A DNA stretch of 64,000 nt. It comes from Streptomyces ortus (lineage in GTDB: Bacteria > Actinomycetota > Actinomycetes > Streptomycetales > Streptomycetaceae). Below are positions 52,507-61,082 of the stretch, piece by piece. Where the stretch lies: positions 7,966,118-8,030,117 of the forward strand of contig NZ_JAIFZO010000002.1 in NCBI RefSeq assembly GCF_026341275.1. Reading direction: 5' to 3'. Position numbers and translations under genes: made by a program. Under the pieces are notes generated by a model that made no database searches, was not told the DNA's origin, and saw only the letters and a program-made list of their open reading frames with translations. How positions within the stretch are numbered: the stretch's first letter is position 1; each line of letters begins with the position of its first letter.

Positions 52507-52881
52507 TCAACTGGGCTGGGAGACCTGGTAGTAGCTGATCTGCCAGCCCTCCTGCCCGCGCCGCACCAGCACACCGAGGTGGACACTGAGCGTGGGGCGG
52601 TCCGTGAACGAGAAGTCGACGTTCAGATAACCGAGTACGAGGTCGTCGGCCGGGCGCCGGGTTTCGAGGATCCGGTACTCGGCCGTCAGCCCGAGGGGCT
52701 GGGACGCGTAGTAGGCGGCCACGCCCGGCCTTCCGACGCTGTGGGGACGCAGTCCCTGAAAGACGGCGTCCTCGGTGAACTGCGCGGCCACCCGCTCCGG
52801 TTCGTGCTGGTCGACGGCGGCCTTCCACCGGTCGAGCACAGCGCGCAGGACCGCTTCGCCGTCTTCCGTCATGTCGCTCAT
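52507..52881 (-). CDS. SnoaL-like (SgcJ/EcaC type) small protein
   Basis: A 124-residue NTF2-fold protein: VLDRWKAAVDQHEPERVAAQ, FTEDAVFQGL and LSVHLGVLVRRGQEGWQISY. The group (SgcJ/EcaC) is found in secondary metabolite and stress clusters without a fixed enzymatic role. It is 51 bases downstream of the SDR gene on the same strand and probably shares its promoter. Confidence 0.85.
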   Translation of the reverse strand: MSDMTEDGEAVLRAVLDRWKAAVDQHEPERVAAQFTEDAVFQGLRPHSVGRPGVAAYYASQPLGLTAEYRILETRRPADDLVLGYLNVDFSFTDRPTLSVHLGVLVRRGQEGWQISYYQVSQPS

Positions 52882-52932
52882 CGGAGTTCTCCTGTCGCTG
52901 GGGCCGACCCCGCTCGGGTCGGTCGGGACGGG

Positions 52933-53649
52933 TCAGTGGCCGGCGCTCATGCCGCCGTCGACGTGCAGGATCTCGCCGGTGACGAACGGGGCGTTCTCCA
53001 GGTAGAGCACCGCGTCGACGATGTCGCTCTCCTCGCCGAGCCGGCCGACCGGCTGCAGGGCGGCGAGGGCCGCATGGGTCTCCTCGGGGTGCATCGGCGT
53101 CCTGACGGTGCCCGGGGAGACCGCGTTGGCGCGGATGCCACGGGTGGCGTACTCGATGGCGAGGGACTTCGTGGCGGACTGCAGACCGCCCTTGGTCAAC
53201 GAGGCGAGCACGGAGGGGACCCTGGAGTCGGCGTTGTCGACCAGGCTGGTGGTGATGTTGACGATGTGGCCGCCGCCGCCCTGGGCGAGCATGTGCTCGA
53301 CGGCCAGCCGGGTGACGCGGAAGAAGCCGGTCAGGTTCACACCGGTCACGGTGGCGTAGTCGTCGGCGGTGTAGTCGGTGAAGGGCTTGGCGACGAAGAG
53401 ACCGGCGTTGTTGACGACGGTGTCGATACGTCCGAACTGCTTGATGCCGGCGGCGATGACGCGCTCGGCGGTCGCGGGATCGGCGATGTCACCCCGCACG
53501 GTCACGACGCCCGCGTCGCCGGAGAATTCGATGGTGCGCGAGGTGGCGACGACGGCGTACCCGAGCTTGCGGTAGGCGTCGACCAGGGCGGCACCGATGC
53601 CCTGCGAAGCACCGGTGATGACGGCGACCTTCTGGTCCTGAGCGCTCAT
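52933..53649 (-). CDS. SDR-family oxidoreductase lacking the catalytic tyrosine
   Basis: A 238-residue SDR. TGASQGIGAALVDAYRKLGY and VVNNAGLFV are typical, but the active site reads VPSVLASLTKGGLQSATKSL: the lysine is present, yet the position of the catalytic tyrosine four residues before it is alanine. Other SDRs with this VPSVLASLTKGG pattern exist, so it may be a distinct subgroup with another proton donor. The promoter region contains a TetR-type palindrome also found before the TetR gene at 55661, so that regulator likely controls it together with the SgcJ-like gene. Confidence 0.82.
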   Translation of the reverse strand: MSAQDQKVAVITGASQGIGAALVDAYRKLGYAVVATSRTIEFSGDAGVVTVRGDIADPATAERVIAAGIKQFGRIDTVVNNAGLFVAKPFTDYTADDYATVTGVNLTGFFRVTRLAVEHMLAQGGGGHIVNITTSLVDNADSRVPSVLASLTKGGLQSATKSLAIEYATRGIRANAVSPGTVRTPMHPEETHAALAALQPVGRLGEESDIVDAVLYLENAPFVTGEILHVDGGMSAGH

Positions 53650-53695
53650 GACGACCTTCTTCGAGGTGAGGTGGTTTCTCGACCGACCGATTAAC

Positions 53696-53713
53696 TAGCC
53701 GACCGGTCGACTA
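53696..53713. promoter_or_regulatory. TetR-type operator before the SDR gene
   Basis: TAGCCGACCGGTCGACTA is an 18-bp palindrome with one mismatched pair. Its core CGACCGGTCG and the trailing CTA recur at 56290-56307, directly before the tetR gene. It lies 47 bases before the SDR start, a good place for repression. Confidence 0.75.
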
Positions 53714-53804
53714 TTTGGAATGTAGGCGCGGTCGCAGGGGGAGTCAAAGGGCGACGGGGTCTTGGCCGGGACCGGCTTTCTAGCTGTTGGTAGGCGTAGC
53801 CTCC

Positions 53805-53834
53805 CAGCGCACGTCAGCGCACGTCAGCGCACGT
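53805..53834. repeat. CAGCGCACGT repeat, three copies
   Basis: Three perfect copies of CAGCGCACGT end exactly at the stop codon of the LysR gene (minus strand). Confidence 0.9.
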
Positions 53835-54754
53835 CAGCGGTGCGGGTCGCCCCCGGGCAGCCAGGCGTCCGGGGCGTGCGGCACGAGGTCGCCGACGCCG
53901 TCGCAGAGCGCGTCCACGAGGGCGAGTACCGCGGGACGGTCCTCGCTCGCGCGCCGGACCAGGGACCAGGTCCAGTGGATCTCCGGCGCGACGACCGGGC
54001 GGCGGACCAGGTCGGCCGGCAGGGGAGTGGTCTGCCCCTTGGGCGAGTTGATGACCGGGAGGCCGCTGCGGCGGACATGGTCGAAGAACGCGGGACCGGT
54101 GATGCCTCCGTCGGTGATGCGTACCGCACGGGCCCCGGTGTCCCGTGCCAGCAGTTCGGCGTAGGTGTTCCAGGACGACCAGGAGGTGGTGTCGTCGTCG
54201 AGAAGGACGGCGGTGTCCTGGGCCGCCACGTCGCTCGCGTCGTCGCCGGCGGCCACGGCGTAGAGCCGGTCGGCGCCGATGAGCCGGGCGCGCAGGCCGC
54301 GTCGTTCCAGGTCCTCGGTCCTGACCCAGCAGACGGCGAGGTCCAGGCTGCCGTCGGCGACGCGGGCCGCCTGGGTGTGCGAGGGTGCGATCCACGCGTC
54401 GAGGTGGAGCTGGGCCACCGCGGCGGCCCGCGCCGTCAGGTCGCCGGGGAGCCAGTTGACGTACCCGAGCCGTACAGGTTCCGATCCTGCCAGCCGGCCG
54501 GCGCGCCGCTGGAGGTCGGCGGCTCGTTCCAGCAGGGCGCGGGTGTGCGGGAGCAGTGCCGAGCCGGCCGGGGTGAGGGACACCGAGCGGCGGTCACGAT
54601 CGAACAGTCGTACACCCAAATCGCGTTCCAGGGCCTTGATCTGCTGTGACAGGGAGGGCCCCGCGATCAGCAGGCGCTCGGCGGCCCGGCCGAAGTTCAG
54701 CTCCTCGGCGACCGCGACGAAGTACCGCAGTTGGCGCAGCTCCATGCGCGTCAT
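53834..54754 (-). CDS. LysR-family transcriptional regulator
   Basis: A 306-residue LysR regulator: winged helix ELRQLRYFVAVAEELNFGRA, AERLLIAGPSLSQQIKALER and DRRSVSLTPAGSALLPHTRA, followed by the ligand-binding domain. Starts at 54754 (MTRMEL) and 54745 (MEL) are both common for the family. It is divergent from the GPP34 gene; the space between contains 15-bp repeats instead of a normal T-N11-A box. The target gene is not identified. Confidence 0.9.
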   Translation of the reverse strand: MTRMELRQLRYFVAVAEELNFGRAAERLLIAGPSLSQQIKALERDLGVRLFDRDRRSVSLTPAGSALLPHTRALLERAADLQRRAGRLAGSEPVRLGYVNWLPGDLTARAAAVAQLHLDAWIAPSHTQAARVADGSLDLAVCWVRTEDLERRGLRARLIGADRLYAVAAGDDASDVAAQDTAVLLDDDTTSWSSWNTYAELLARDTGARAVRITDGGITGPAFFDHVRRSGLPVINSPKGQTTPLPADLVRRPVVAPEIHWTWSLVRRASEDRPAVLALVDALCDGVGDLVPHAPDAWLPGGDPHR

Positions 54755-54805
54755 GCTACGGGGGTGAGAGGCCACGCCTCCCAGCGGCGGAGCCTACAGT
54801 GACGT

Positions 54806-54959
54806 CGGGACCGATACCTCTGGCACCGACACCTCCGGCACCGATACCTCTGGCACCGACACCTCCGGCACCGACACCTCTGGCACCGATGCCTCTGACC
54901 TCGGCACCTCTGACGCCGGTACCTCCGACACGGATGCCTTTGACACAGACGCCTTTGAC
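54806..54959 (+). repeat. 15-bp tandem repeat in frame with the GPP34 gene
   Basis: About six copies of GGCACCGAYACCTCY followed by degenerate copies, translating in the GPP34 frame as GTDTS units and then SDTDAFDTDAFD. No start codon lies upstream in this frame (last stop at 54765), so the repeat is not translated from its own start. It fills the divergent promoter region between LysR and GPP34. Confidence 0.85.
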
Positions 54960-54971
54960 ATGGAGCTCGTC

Positions 54972-55577
54972 ATGACCACACCGCGCGACCTGTTGATCCT
55001 CACCATGGACGTGGCGTCCAGTGCTCCCGTCGGGCAGGGCGACCTGTCACTGGCCCTCGCCGGAGCCGAGCTGATCGACCTCGGCGAGGCCCAGGCCCTC
55101 ACTCTGGACGACGACCGCATCGTGCCCGGCCCGCAGACGGCCCTCGGGGACCGGCTGTTGGACGAGGCCGCGTCGGCGCTCACCCGCGAGGCGCCGTACG
55201 AGACCGTCGAGGATTGGCTGTGGCGCCGGGGCCGGGGTCTGTCCTCGGCCTATGTCGACGACTTGGGTGCGGAAGGGGAGACCACTCGCCAGCGCCACCA
55301 GTGGATCCCGTTCCGGAGTGACGCGGCGACGTTGACCGACTCCCCGGCCCGTCGCCGGGCGGCCGACCGCTGGGCGTCGGGCGAGCCCGTCCTCGCTTTC
55401 CTCGCGGCGGCCGTGGGCATCCACGAGGAGCCGGCGGAGGACGCCGCGACCCTGGTCGACGACAGGGTGGTGACCGTACTGGCCGCGGTGAACGACGCGG
55501 TGCGGGAGCTGGAGGCCGTACGGCAGCGGCGGAGCATCGAGAACGCGGCCTTCGACAACATCTGGCGCGGCCAGTGA
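54972..55577 (+). CDS. GPP34 family (Golgi phosphoprotein 3-like) protein
   Basis: A 201-residue GPP34-like protein: PRDLLILTMDVASS, LSLALAGAELIDLGEAQALT, then a helical C-terminal half ending AVNDAVRELEAVRQRRSIEN. The eukaryotic relatives bind phosphoinositides; bacterial copies are common in actinomycetes, function unknown. The ATG at 54972 follows GGAG at six bases and opens the conserved domain; an ATG at 54960 lies in frame upstream. It is surrounded by the LysR gene and a convergent TetR gene. Confidence 0.85.
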   Translation: MTTPRDLLILTMDVASSAPVGQGDLSLALAGAELIDLGEAQALTLDDDRIVPGPQTALGDRLLDEAASALTREAPYETVEDWLWRRGRGLSSAYVDDLGAEGETTRQRHQWIPFRSDAATLTDSPARRRAADRWASGEPVLAFLAAAVGIHEEPAEDAATLVDDRVVTVLAAVNDAVRELEAVRQRRSIENAAFDNIWRGQ

Positions 55578-55660
55578 CGCGGAAGTGAGGAGGGAGTGAC
55601 GACGCCAGGCGGATGGCCGCGCCCCCCCGTGCGCCACGGCCGGGTGTCGTCCGGTGGCAG

Positions 55661-56281
55661 TCAGGTCCCGACGGTGACCTCACCCGCCGTGCGGGCGCCG
55701 AGCAGGGCGAGGCAGTTCGTCCACAGCGAGTCGAGGCGGCGGGTGTTGTTGTACAGCTTGGCGAACAGCACCTGTCCCTCCAACTGCGCGACCACCGAGC
55801 GGGCGGCCTCCCGGGTGTCGGTCACGGTGACCTCCCGGCGTTCGAGGGCCTCCGTGACGACCGCCTCGACGAGGGCGGCCTGGGCCTCGAAGATCTCCTG
55901 CAGCCGCGTGCGGACGGACTCCGTCTGATTGCTCATCTCGAGCGTGAGGTTCCCGAACAGGCACCCCGACACGCTGCCGCAGCTCCGCTGCCCGGCGAGC
56001 TGTCCGGCCCCCGTCTCCTCGAACAGCCTGCGCAGTCGGTCCAGCGGGGCGGCGTCACCGCTCAGGATGCGTTCCCAGGTGCTCCGCTGACCGGTCCAGT
56101 GCTCGTCGATCACCGCCAGCGCGAGCGCTTCCTTGGATGCGAAGAAGTAGTAGAAGCTGCCTTTGGGCACACCGGCCGCCTTGCATATCTCGGCCACCCC
56201 CAGGGCCGAGTAACCGCGCAGCTCGATGAGCGACCGGGCGGCGCTGAGAATCTTCACCCTGGCATCGCTGGTCCGTCCCAT
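55661..56281 (-). CDS. TetR-family regulator with operators at two loci
   Basis: A 206-residue TetR/AcrR regulator: helix-turn-helix LGVAEICKAAGVPKGSFYYF with FASKEALALAVI, and a C-terminal domain with SVSGCLFGNLTLEMSNQTES as seen in regulators of reductases and stress genes. A palindrome in the 23-base gap before its start, overlapping the HxlR stop, also occurs before the SDR at 53649, so it probably represses itself and the SDR-SgcJ pair. ATG at 56281. Confidence 0.88.
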   Translation of the reverse strand: MGRTSDARVKILSAARSLIELRGYSALGVAEICKAAGVPKGSFYYFFASKEALALAVIDEHWTGQRSTWERILSGDAAPLDRLRRLFEETGAGQLAGQRSCGSVSGCLFGNLTLEMSNQTESVRTRLQEIFEAQAALVEAVVTEALERREVTVTDTREAARSVVAQLEGQVLFAKLYNNTRRLDSLWTNCLALLGARTAGEVTVGT

Positions 56282-56289
56282 ACGGCGAG

Positions 56290-56307
56290 TGTACGACCGG
56301 TCGTCTA
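56290..56307. promoter_or_regulatory. TetR-type operator before tetR
   Basis: ACGACCGGTCGT (56293-56304) is a perfect 12-bp palindrome within TGTACGACCGGTCGTCTA, matching the site at 53696-53713 in the CGACCGGTCG core and CTA flank. It overlaps the HxlR stop codon and lies 9 bases from the tetR start. Confidence 0.75.
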
Positions 56308-56775
56308 CCGCCCGTCGGGCCGCGCGGAGGGCCCCGGGCGGGTGTGTGCCTCCTGAGGGCGCAGCGGGCCGTGACCGTGCGCGCAGGTGACCACCGTCTG
56401 TACGGGTTCGCCGCAGTCCGCATGGAAGACGTCGAGCGGTGGCCCCTCCGGATCGGCGGTGTACCGGTCGCCCCACCCCTTGAGGGCGAGCATGACGGGC
56501 CACAGGTCCCAGCCCTTCTTCGAGAGCCGGTACTCGTGCCGGGTGCGCCGGCCGGACTCCTGGTAGGGAACGGTGTCCAGGATCCCCGCCGCGACCAACT
56601 TGCGCAGCCGGTCGGCGAGCACCGCGTCGGAGAGGCCGATGTGCCGCCGGAAGTCGTCGAAGCGCCGGACTCCGTTCATGGCGTCCCGGAGCAGCAGAAG
56701 CGACCACTTCTCGCCGATCACGTCCAGCGTTCGCTGGACCGTGCAGTTCTCGGTGCTGACCTCGACCCACTCCAT
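56305..56775 (-). CDS. HxlR-family transcriptional regulator
   Basis: A 156-residue winged-helix regulator of the HxlR/MarR-like group. TENCTVQRTLDVIGEKWSLL with CTVQ, then FDDFRRHIGLSDAVLADRLR, are typical. HxlR proteins sense aldehydes, quinones or redox changes through the N-terminal cysteine. It is divergent from the thioesterase gene at 56877 and probably controls it; tetR follows after 23 bases on the same strand, so the two may be co-transcribed. Confidence 0.9.
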   Translation of the reverse strand: MEWVEVSTENCTVQRTLDVIGEKWSLLLLRDAMNGVRRFDDFRRHIGLSDAVLADRLRKLVAAGILDTVPYQESGRRTRHEYRLSKKGWDLWPVMLALKGWGDRYTADPEGPPLDVFHADCGEPVQTVVTCAHGHGPLRPQEAHTRPGPSARPDGR

Positions 56776-56876
56776 GGGACGACCCTAGGCCAGCTTCGCC
56801 ATTGACAGCCAGATGCCGGGCTGGCTAACTTCACTAAACATAGTCAGCGGGTGAAATGACTGGTGGAGAAGGGGTC

Positions 56877-57374
56877 ATGGATCGATCGCGCACGTTCACC
56901 TGGGAGGATCCGGCCGTTTCGGCGGGCGCCGTGGGAAAGGCCACCGGCCTGGACTTCCTGCGCGACATCGTCGCCGGACGGCTGCCTCCGCCGCCCATCT
57001 CCGCCGCCCTGGGCTTCGCCCTGGAGGAGGTCGAACACGGCAGGGCCGTCTTCGTCCTGGAGCCGGGCGAGGAGCACTACAACCCCATCGGAAGCGTCCA
57101 CGGCGGTGTCTATGCCACGCTGCTCGACTCGGCGGCCGGCTGTGCCGTTCAGTCGGTGCTGCCCCAGGGCATGGCGTACACGTCGCTCGACCTCTCTCTG
57201 AAGTTCCTGCGACCTGTCACCGTGGACACGGGCAAGGTGCGGGCCGTTGGCACCGTCCTGAACAGTGGCCGCCGTACCGCCCTCGCCCAGGCCGAACTCT
57301 TCGACTCCACCGACCGCCTGCTCGCCCACGCCACCAGCAGTTGCCTGCTCTTTCCCCTGCCGACGGCAGGCTGA
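56877..57374 (+). CDS. PaaI-type hotdog thioesterase
   Basis: A 165-residue hotdog-fold thioesterase: LGFALEEVEHGRAVFVLEPG, then NPIGSVHGGVYATLLDSAAG with the active-site HGGV and aspartate. Family members hydrolyse acyl- or phenylacetyl-CoA esters in the cytosol. GGAGAAGGGG precedes the ATG at 56877. It is divergent from HxlR; the 100-base gap holds no clear dyad. Confidence 0.88.
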   Translation: MDRSRTFTWEDPAVSAGAVGKATGLDFLRDIVAGRLPPPPISAALGFALEEVEHGRAVFVLEPGEEHYNPIGSVHGGVYATLLDSAAGCAVQSVLPQGMAYTSLDLSLKFLRPVTVDTGKVRAVGTVLNSGRRTALAQAELFDSTDRLLAHATSSCLLFPLPTAG

Positions 57375-57437
57375 TCGCGCCGACCGGCGGGCGTGTCCGC
57401 TGCTGTGTGCCGGGGTTGTGTGCGGGGGCTGTTCGGC

Positions 57438-58046
57438 TCAGGTCTGCCGCGGCTGCCGCAGCCCCAGGAGGAGCAGCTCGATCAGCCGCCGAGGGTCGTA
57501 CCGCGGATCGGTGTCACGTCCGATGCAGAGGTTGCCGATGCCGCGCATCAGCTCGTACGGCTGCGTGCCGGGCCTGATGTCCCCGGCGTCGACCGCGGCC
57601 GACAGCAGTTCGGTGCACACGGGACCCAGGCGGTCGAGGAAATAGGTGTGCAGCGCGGTGAAGCGGCTGCTGTCCGACTGGAGTGCGTCGGCGAGTCCGT
57701 GCTTGGTGACCAGGAAGTCGACGAAGAGGTCGATCCACTGACGCAGGGCGTCGAACGGCGAATCGGCCTCGGCCAGCAGGCGCGGACCGGCTTCCGCGCA
57801 CGCCTCGATCTGATGGCGGTAGACGGCCGTCACGAGATCCGCCCGGGTCGGGAAGTGCCGGTAGATCGTCCCCATCCCGACTCCCGCCTTGGCCGCGATC
57901 TGGCGGATCGGCGCGTCGACACCCGAGGTGACGAAGACCTCGGCCGCGGCGGCGAGCAGCGTCTGCTGGTTGCGCACCGCATCGGCCCGTTTGGTGCGGG
58001 ATGCCGCCTTCCCGGTGTGGTTCCCGGTGGGCTTCTCGGTGGACAC
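57438..58046 (-). CDS. TetR-family regulator
   Basis: A 202-residue TetR regulator: IRQIAAKAGVGMGTIYRHFP as helix-turn-helix and a C-terminal domain ending RLIELLLLGLRQPRQT (TetR_C-like). The GTG at 58046 has GAAGGA at good distance; the TTG at 58049 is also possible. It is divergent from the alpha/beta hydrolase gene, with a dyad overlapping a promoter between them. Confidence 0.88.
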   Translation of the reverse strand: MSTEKPTGNHTGKAASRTKRADAVRNQQTLLAAAAEVFVTSGVDAPIRQIAAKAGVGMGTIYRHFPTRADLVTAVYRHQIEACAEAGPRLLAEADSPFDALRQWIDLFVDFLVTKHGLADALQSDSSRFTALHTYFLDRLGPVCTELLSAAVDAGDIRPGTQPYELMRGIGNLCIGRDTDPRYDPRRLIELLLLGLRQPRQT

Positions 58047-58058
58047 CAATTTTCCTTC

Positions 58059-58090
58059 CGGCTTCGGCTTCGGCTCCGGTTGCGGCTCCG
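58059..58090. repeat. GGCTTC/GGCTCC hexanucleotide repeat before tetR
   Basis: Five imperfect six-base units (GGCTTC, GGCTCC and TGCGGC variants) lie between the tetR start and the hydrolase promoter. Confidence 0.7.
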
Positions 58091-58091
58091 G

Positions 58092-58130
58092 TTGACAAAG
58101 CGGAGCGCTGTTCCGAATACTAGAAGCGCT
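58092..58130 (+). promoter_or_regulatory. Promoter with overlapping TetR operator
   Basis: TTGACA (58092-58097) and AATACT (58116-58121) are 18 bases apart. AGCGCT occurs at 58104-58109 and 58125-58130; the outer sequence AGCGCTGTTC and GAAGCGCT forms an imperfect dyad covering the -10 element. This fits repression of the hydrolase gene by the divergent TetR. Confidence 0.55.
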
Positions 58131-58246
58131 ATGTGGAGCGACGTTCCGGTTCAGGTTAGCCGAGACCGGACATGGCTGGCCAGCCGGGCGGTTGGCCAGC
58201 CGCGCAGTCGCGCAATCACGCAGCCGACCGAAGGGAACCGGACATC

Positions 58247-59299
58247 ATGAGTGCGTATGCCGACACAGGGGTCGAGGCCGATGCCGAGGTCGACGTCGAG
58301 GCCGAGGTCGAGGTCGAGGTCGACACGGACACGGGTGCAGACCGGGGTACGGGCGGGGGTGCGGGCAGCGGCACGCCCATACCCGTCCTCTCGTACAGTC
58401 CGGTGGTGCTGTCCGTGCCCGGACGGCCGGTGGATCTGCGGGTACGGGTCTCCGCGCCGGCGACAGGCACCGGCCTGCCGGTGATCCTCCTCTCCCACGG
58501 CCACGGCGGCTCGAACCACCTCTCCTCGCTGCATGGATACGCGCCGCTCGCCGACTTCTGGGCGGCGCGCGGGTTCATGGTCCTCCAGCCGACCCATCTC
58601 AGCTCCAGGATGCTGAGCGATGTGCTCGCCGGTGCCCCCGGCGGCCCCTTCTTCTGGCGCTCGCGCGCCGAGGACATGTCGCACATCCTCGACCGGCTTG
58701 ACGTGATCGAGGCTGCCGTGCCGCAGCTCGCGGGGCGCGTCGACCACGGCAAGGTCGCGGTCGCGGGTCACTCGCTGGGCGGGTTCACGGCCGGTCTGCT
58801 GCTGGGGGCCCGCGTCACCGACCCCGACAGCGGGGAAGTGGTGGACCTCGCCGAACCCCGTATCAAGGCGGGTGTACTGCTGGCCGCCCCCGGGAGGGGC
58901 GGTGACGCGCTGAACGGCCCCATGGCCAAGGGGATTCCGTTCTTCAAGGTCGTCGACTTCTCCACGATGAGCACGCCCGCGCTGGTCGTCGCCGGGGACA
59001 AGGACGACTCGCGGCACTTCACGGACATGGGCCCGGACTGGCACGCGGACCCGTACACCCTCGCTCCCGGCCCCAAGACCCTGCTCACCCTGTTCGACGC
59101 CGAACACGGGCTCGGTGGGATCGCCGGGTACGACGTGGCGGAGACGACGGACGAGAACCCCGCACGGGTCGCCGCCGTCGGGCGGCTCACCGCGGCGTAC
59201 CTCCGCACGCGGTTCCACCCCGGTGACGATGCGTGGCGGGAGGCGCAGGACGCGCTGACGGGCGGCGCGGAGCCGTGGGGGCGGGTCGAGTCGAAGTAG
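58247..59299 (+). CDS. Alpha/beta hydrolase (chlorophyllase-like), with acidic repeat N-terminus
   Basis: A 350-residue alpha/beta hydrolase. LLSHGHGGSNHLSSLHGYAP forms the oxyanion region and VAVAGHSLGGFTAGLLLGA the serine nucleophile elbow; an acid and histidine lie in AGDKDDSRHF and DAEHGLGG. It resembles chlorophyllase-like and dienelactone-hydrolase-type enzymes, so an ester substrate is likely. Residues 7-30 are a run of alternating acidic and valine/alanine residues (VEADAEVDVEAEVEVEVD) encoded by a GAGGTC repeat and probably disordered. The divergent TetR is its likely repressor. ATG at 58247 with AAGGGAA upstream. Confidence 0.85.
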   Translation: MSAYADTGVEADAEVDVEAEVEVEVDTDTGADRGTGGGAGSGTPIPVLSYSPVVLSVPGRPVDLRVRVSAPATGTGLPVILLSHGHGGSNHLSSLHGYAPLADFWAARGFMVLQPTHLSSRMLSDVLAGAPGGPFFWRSRAEDMSHILDRLDVIEAAVPQLAGRVDHGKVAVAGHSLGGFTAGLLLGARVTDPDSGEVVDLAEPRIKAGVLLAAPGRGGDALNGPMAKGIPFFKVVDFSTMSTPALVVAGDKDDSRHFTDMGPDWHADPYTLAPGPKTLLTLFDAEHGLGGIAGYDVAETTDENPARVAAVGRLTAAYLRTRFHPGDDAWREAQDALTGGAEPWGRVESK

Positions 59300-59512
59300 C
59301 GCTGTGCCGCTGTGGCGCTTTAGCGCTGCGAGCAGTCCTGCCAGTGGTTCTCCGAACCCCTGAGGGGAGCCCTCCGCGGAGTGGCGGCGTGGCGGCGGAA
59401 CCGGGCGTGGCGGCGGAATCCGGGGCGGCGGTTCGGAGGATGAGGAGTCACTGTTCGCTCCTTGGGAACTCGGCCCGCGCACGATCACCGGCCGACCGCG
59501 AGCAGGAGAGTC

Positions 59513-59731
59513 ATGACGGAGAACGACAGCGACCGCGAGACACACCGCCGTTGCAAGGCGTGCGGCAGCAGGCCCGCCGGGGACGAGGCGGTGTGCGAAC
59601 ACTGCAGAGCCGTGCTCGAACTGCCGGATCCGTCCGGTCTGGTCGAGGACGAAGGCGCGGCGATACGGCGGGACTTCGACCGCCGTGACGATCGGCCGGA
59701 GAACGTGGGAACGCGAACCGATGACCGGTGA
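59513..59731 (+). CDS. Small zinc-ribbon protein
   Basis: A 72-residue protein with two CxxC pairs (CKACGSRPAGDEAVCEHC) forming a zinc ribbon, followed by an acidic, arginine-containing tail. AGGAGAG precedes the ATG. It overlaps the next gene by 11 bases. No function known. Confidence 0.75.
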   Translation: MTENDSDRETHRRCKACGSRPAGDEAVCEHCRAVLELPDPSGLVEDEGAAIRRDFDRRDDRPENVGTRTDDR

Positions 59732-60053
59732 TTCGCGGAGCATCCGGGGTACACGGCTCGGCATGGCACCGAAGAAAGATCACTCCGTCCCCCTGAGGGC
59801 CGTGCGGCAGCTGCACCGGATGCGCGCCTTCTACGCTGCCGCCGTTTTGCTGTGGGCGGCGTCGGCCGCCTGGGTGGGATGGGAACATCCCGGGAGCCGG
59901 CAGATGTGGGTGTCCGCGCTCTTCACGCTGGTGTTCACGGGCCTGCTGTCCGCGACATCCCTGTGGCTGCACCGTCTGCAGGGCACGGGCGCGAACAAGC
60001 CGACGCACCACGCCGCCCGCGGGGCGACTGCTCGCCGCCACGTCAGCGCCTGA
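59721..60053 (+). CDS. Small two-helix membrane protein
   Basis: A 110-residue protein with two hydrophobic segments, AFYAAAVLLWAASAAWVGW and MWVSALFTLVFTGLLSATSL, and a basic tail. The ATG at 59721 overlaps the zinc-ribbon gene; the ATG at 59763 would give a shorter protein without that overlap. Unknown function; probably co-transcribed with the upstream gene. Confidence 0.65.
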   Translation: MTGDSRSIRGTRLGMAPKKDHSVPLRAVRQLHRMRAFYAAAVLLWAASAAWVGWEHPGSRQMWVSALFTLVFTGLLSATSLWLHRLQGTGANKPTHHAARGATARRHVSA

Positions 60054-60238
60054 ACGGTGCGTGTCTGAACGTTGCGTGATCAATTTGGCGGCCGAGGTGT
60101 GGTGCCGTCCTCCATGCCCCGCCGGCCGTCCTCCGGGCCGGTCGGCGGGGAGCTGGATCCTCACCTCGCGCGGCGGCCTCTTGAGGCGTCGAAAGGCCGT
60201 CTGCGTACGGCAGTTGCGCGCCGTCTACACTCTCGCCC

Positions 60239-60787
60239 ATGATCTCCCTGCACGACCCGCGCTGGCCCGCCCTCGACCACCGGGGCTGGTCGAAAGGGCG
60301 GGGTGCGCCGGACGCGCCCTTCCTTCCGGACGAGCTGCGGCAACTGGTGGCGGATCCCACGAACGGTGAGCGTTTCTCCGACCTGTGGCCCTACCTGTGT
60401 TCCGAGGGAACCGCCTGGCCGGCCGCCTACGCCGCCGTGCCCCACCTCGTCACCCTCGCGCGCGGTCTTCCCGCCGCCCGGTCCGAGCGGGACGACTACC
60501 TGTACGTGGTCGGTCTCGTGGCCATCTGCTCCGGTGAACTCGGAGAAGTCCCCGACGACCTGCCCGACGACATCGCGGACGCCTACCGACAGGCCCTTCC
60601 TGAGGCCCTGACTCTCCTGGCGGAGACGCTGGCCACGGCGGAGCACGACCAGACCGCCACCCGCTACCTGCTCGCCGCCATGGCCGCCCTCAAGGGGCAT
60701 CCCGAATACGCCGAGATACTCAACGAGCTCGATGTCCATGCCGAGTGCCAGTCCTGCGGCGAACCGATGCTCGAACTGCCGGAGTAG
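60239..60787 (+). CDS. Hypothetical helical-repeat protein
   Basis: A 182-residue soluble protein of unknown function. LWPYLCSEGTAWPAAYAAVP and HLVTLA resemble a motif seen in helical (HEAT-like) hypothetical proteins of actinomycetes. The C-terminus contains CQSCGEPMLELP, a possible metal-binding pair. No ribosome-binding site is obvious, but the frame, codon use and length look real. Confidence 0.65.
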   Translation: MISLHDPRWPALDHRGWSKGRGAPDAPFLPDELRQLVADPTNGERFSDLWPYLCSEGTAWPAAYAAVPHLVTLARGLPAARSERDDYLYVVGLVAICSGELGEVPDDLPDDIADAYRQALPEALTLLAETLATAEHDQTATRYLLAAMAALKGHPEYAEILNELDVHAECQSCGEPMLELPE

Positions 60788-61082
60788 CCGCGGTTCTCCG
60801 TTGTCGCATGCCGATCAATTCGATGAATTGAACGGATGTCTGATGCGATGGTCATGCGGTACTCGGGGTGGACCTTCACGTTCGACGGCCGGTCGTTGAC
60901 CGTCACCCGACGTGGGATGCCTGGCGCCGCCAGCGGGTCCAGCACCTACCGCTTGCCCGACTCCGCGCCTGCTACCTCTGCACGTCGGAGAGCCACGACA
61001 TCCAGAGCCTCAATTTCTCTGGTGTACGACACCGACACGCGACGTGCCTCGTCGTCTGTCTGCGCTGCGCAGGGAGGACCCC

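Noticed and set aside
54646..54975. Plus-strand frame rich in PLAPTPPAP repeats
   Set aside because: It is antisense to the LysR 5' end and only reads the 15-bp repeat in another frame.
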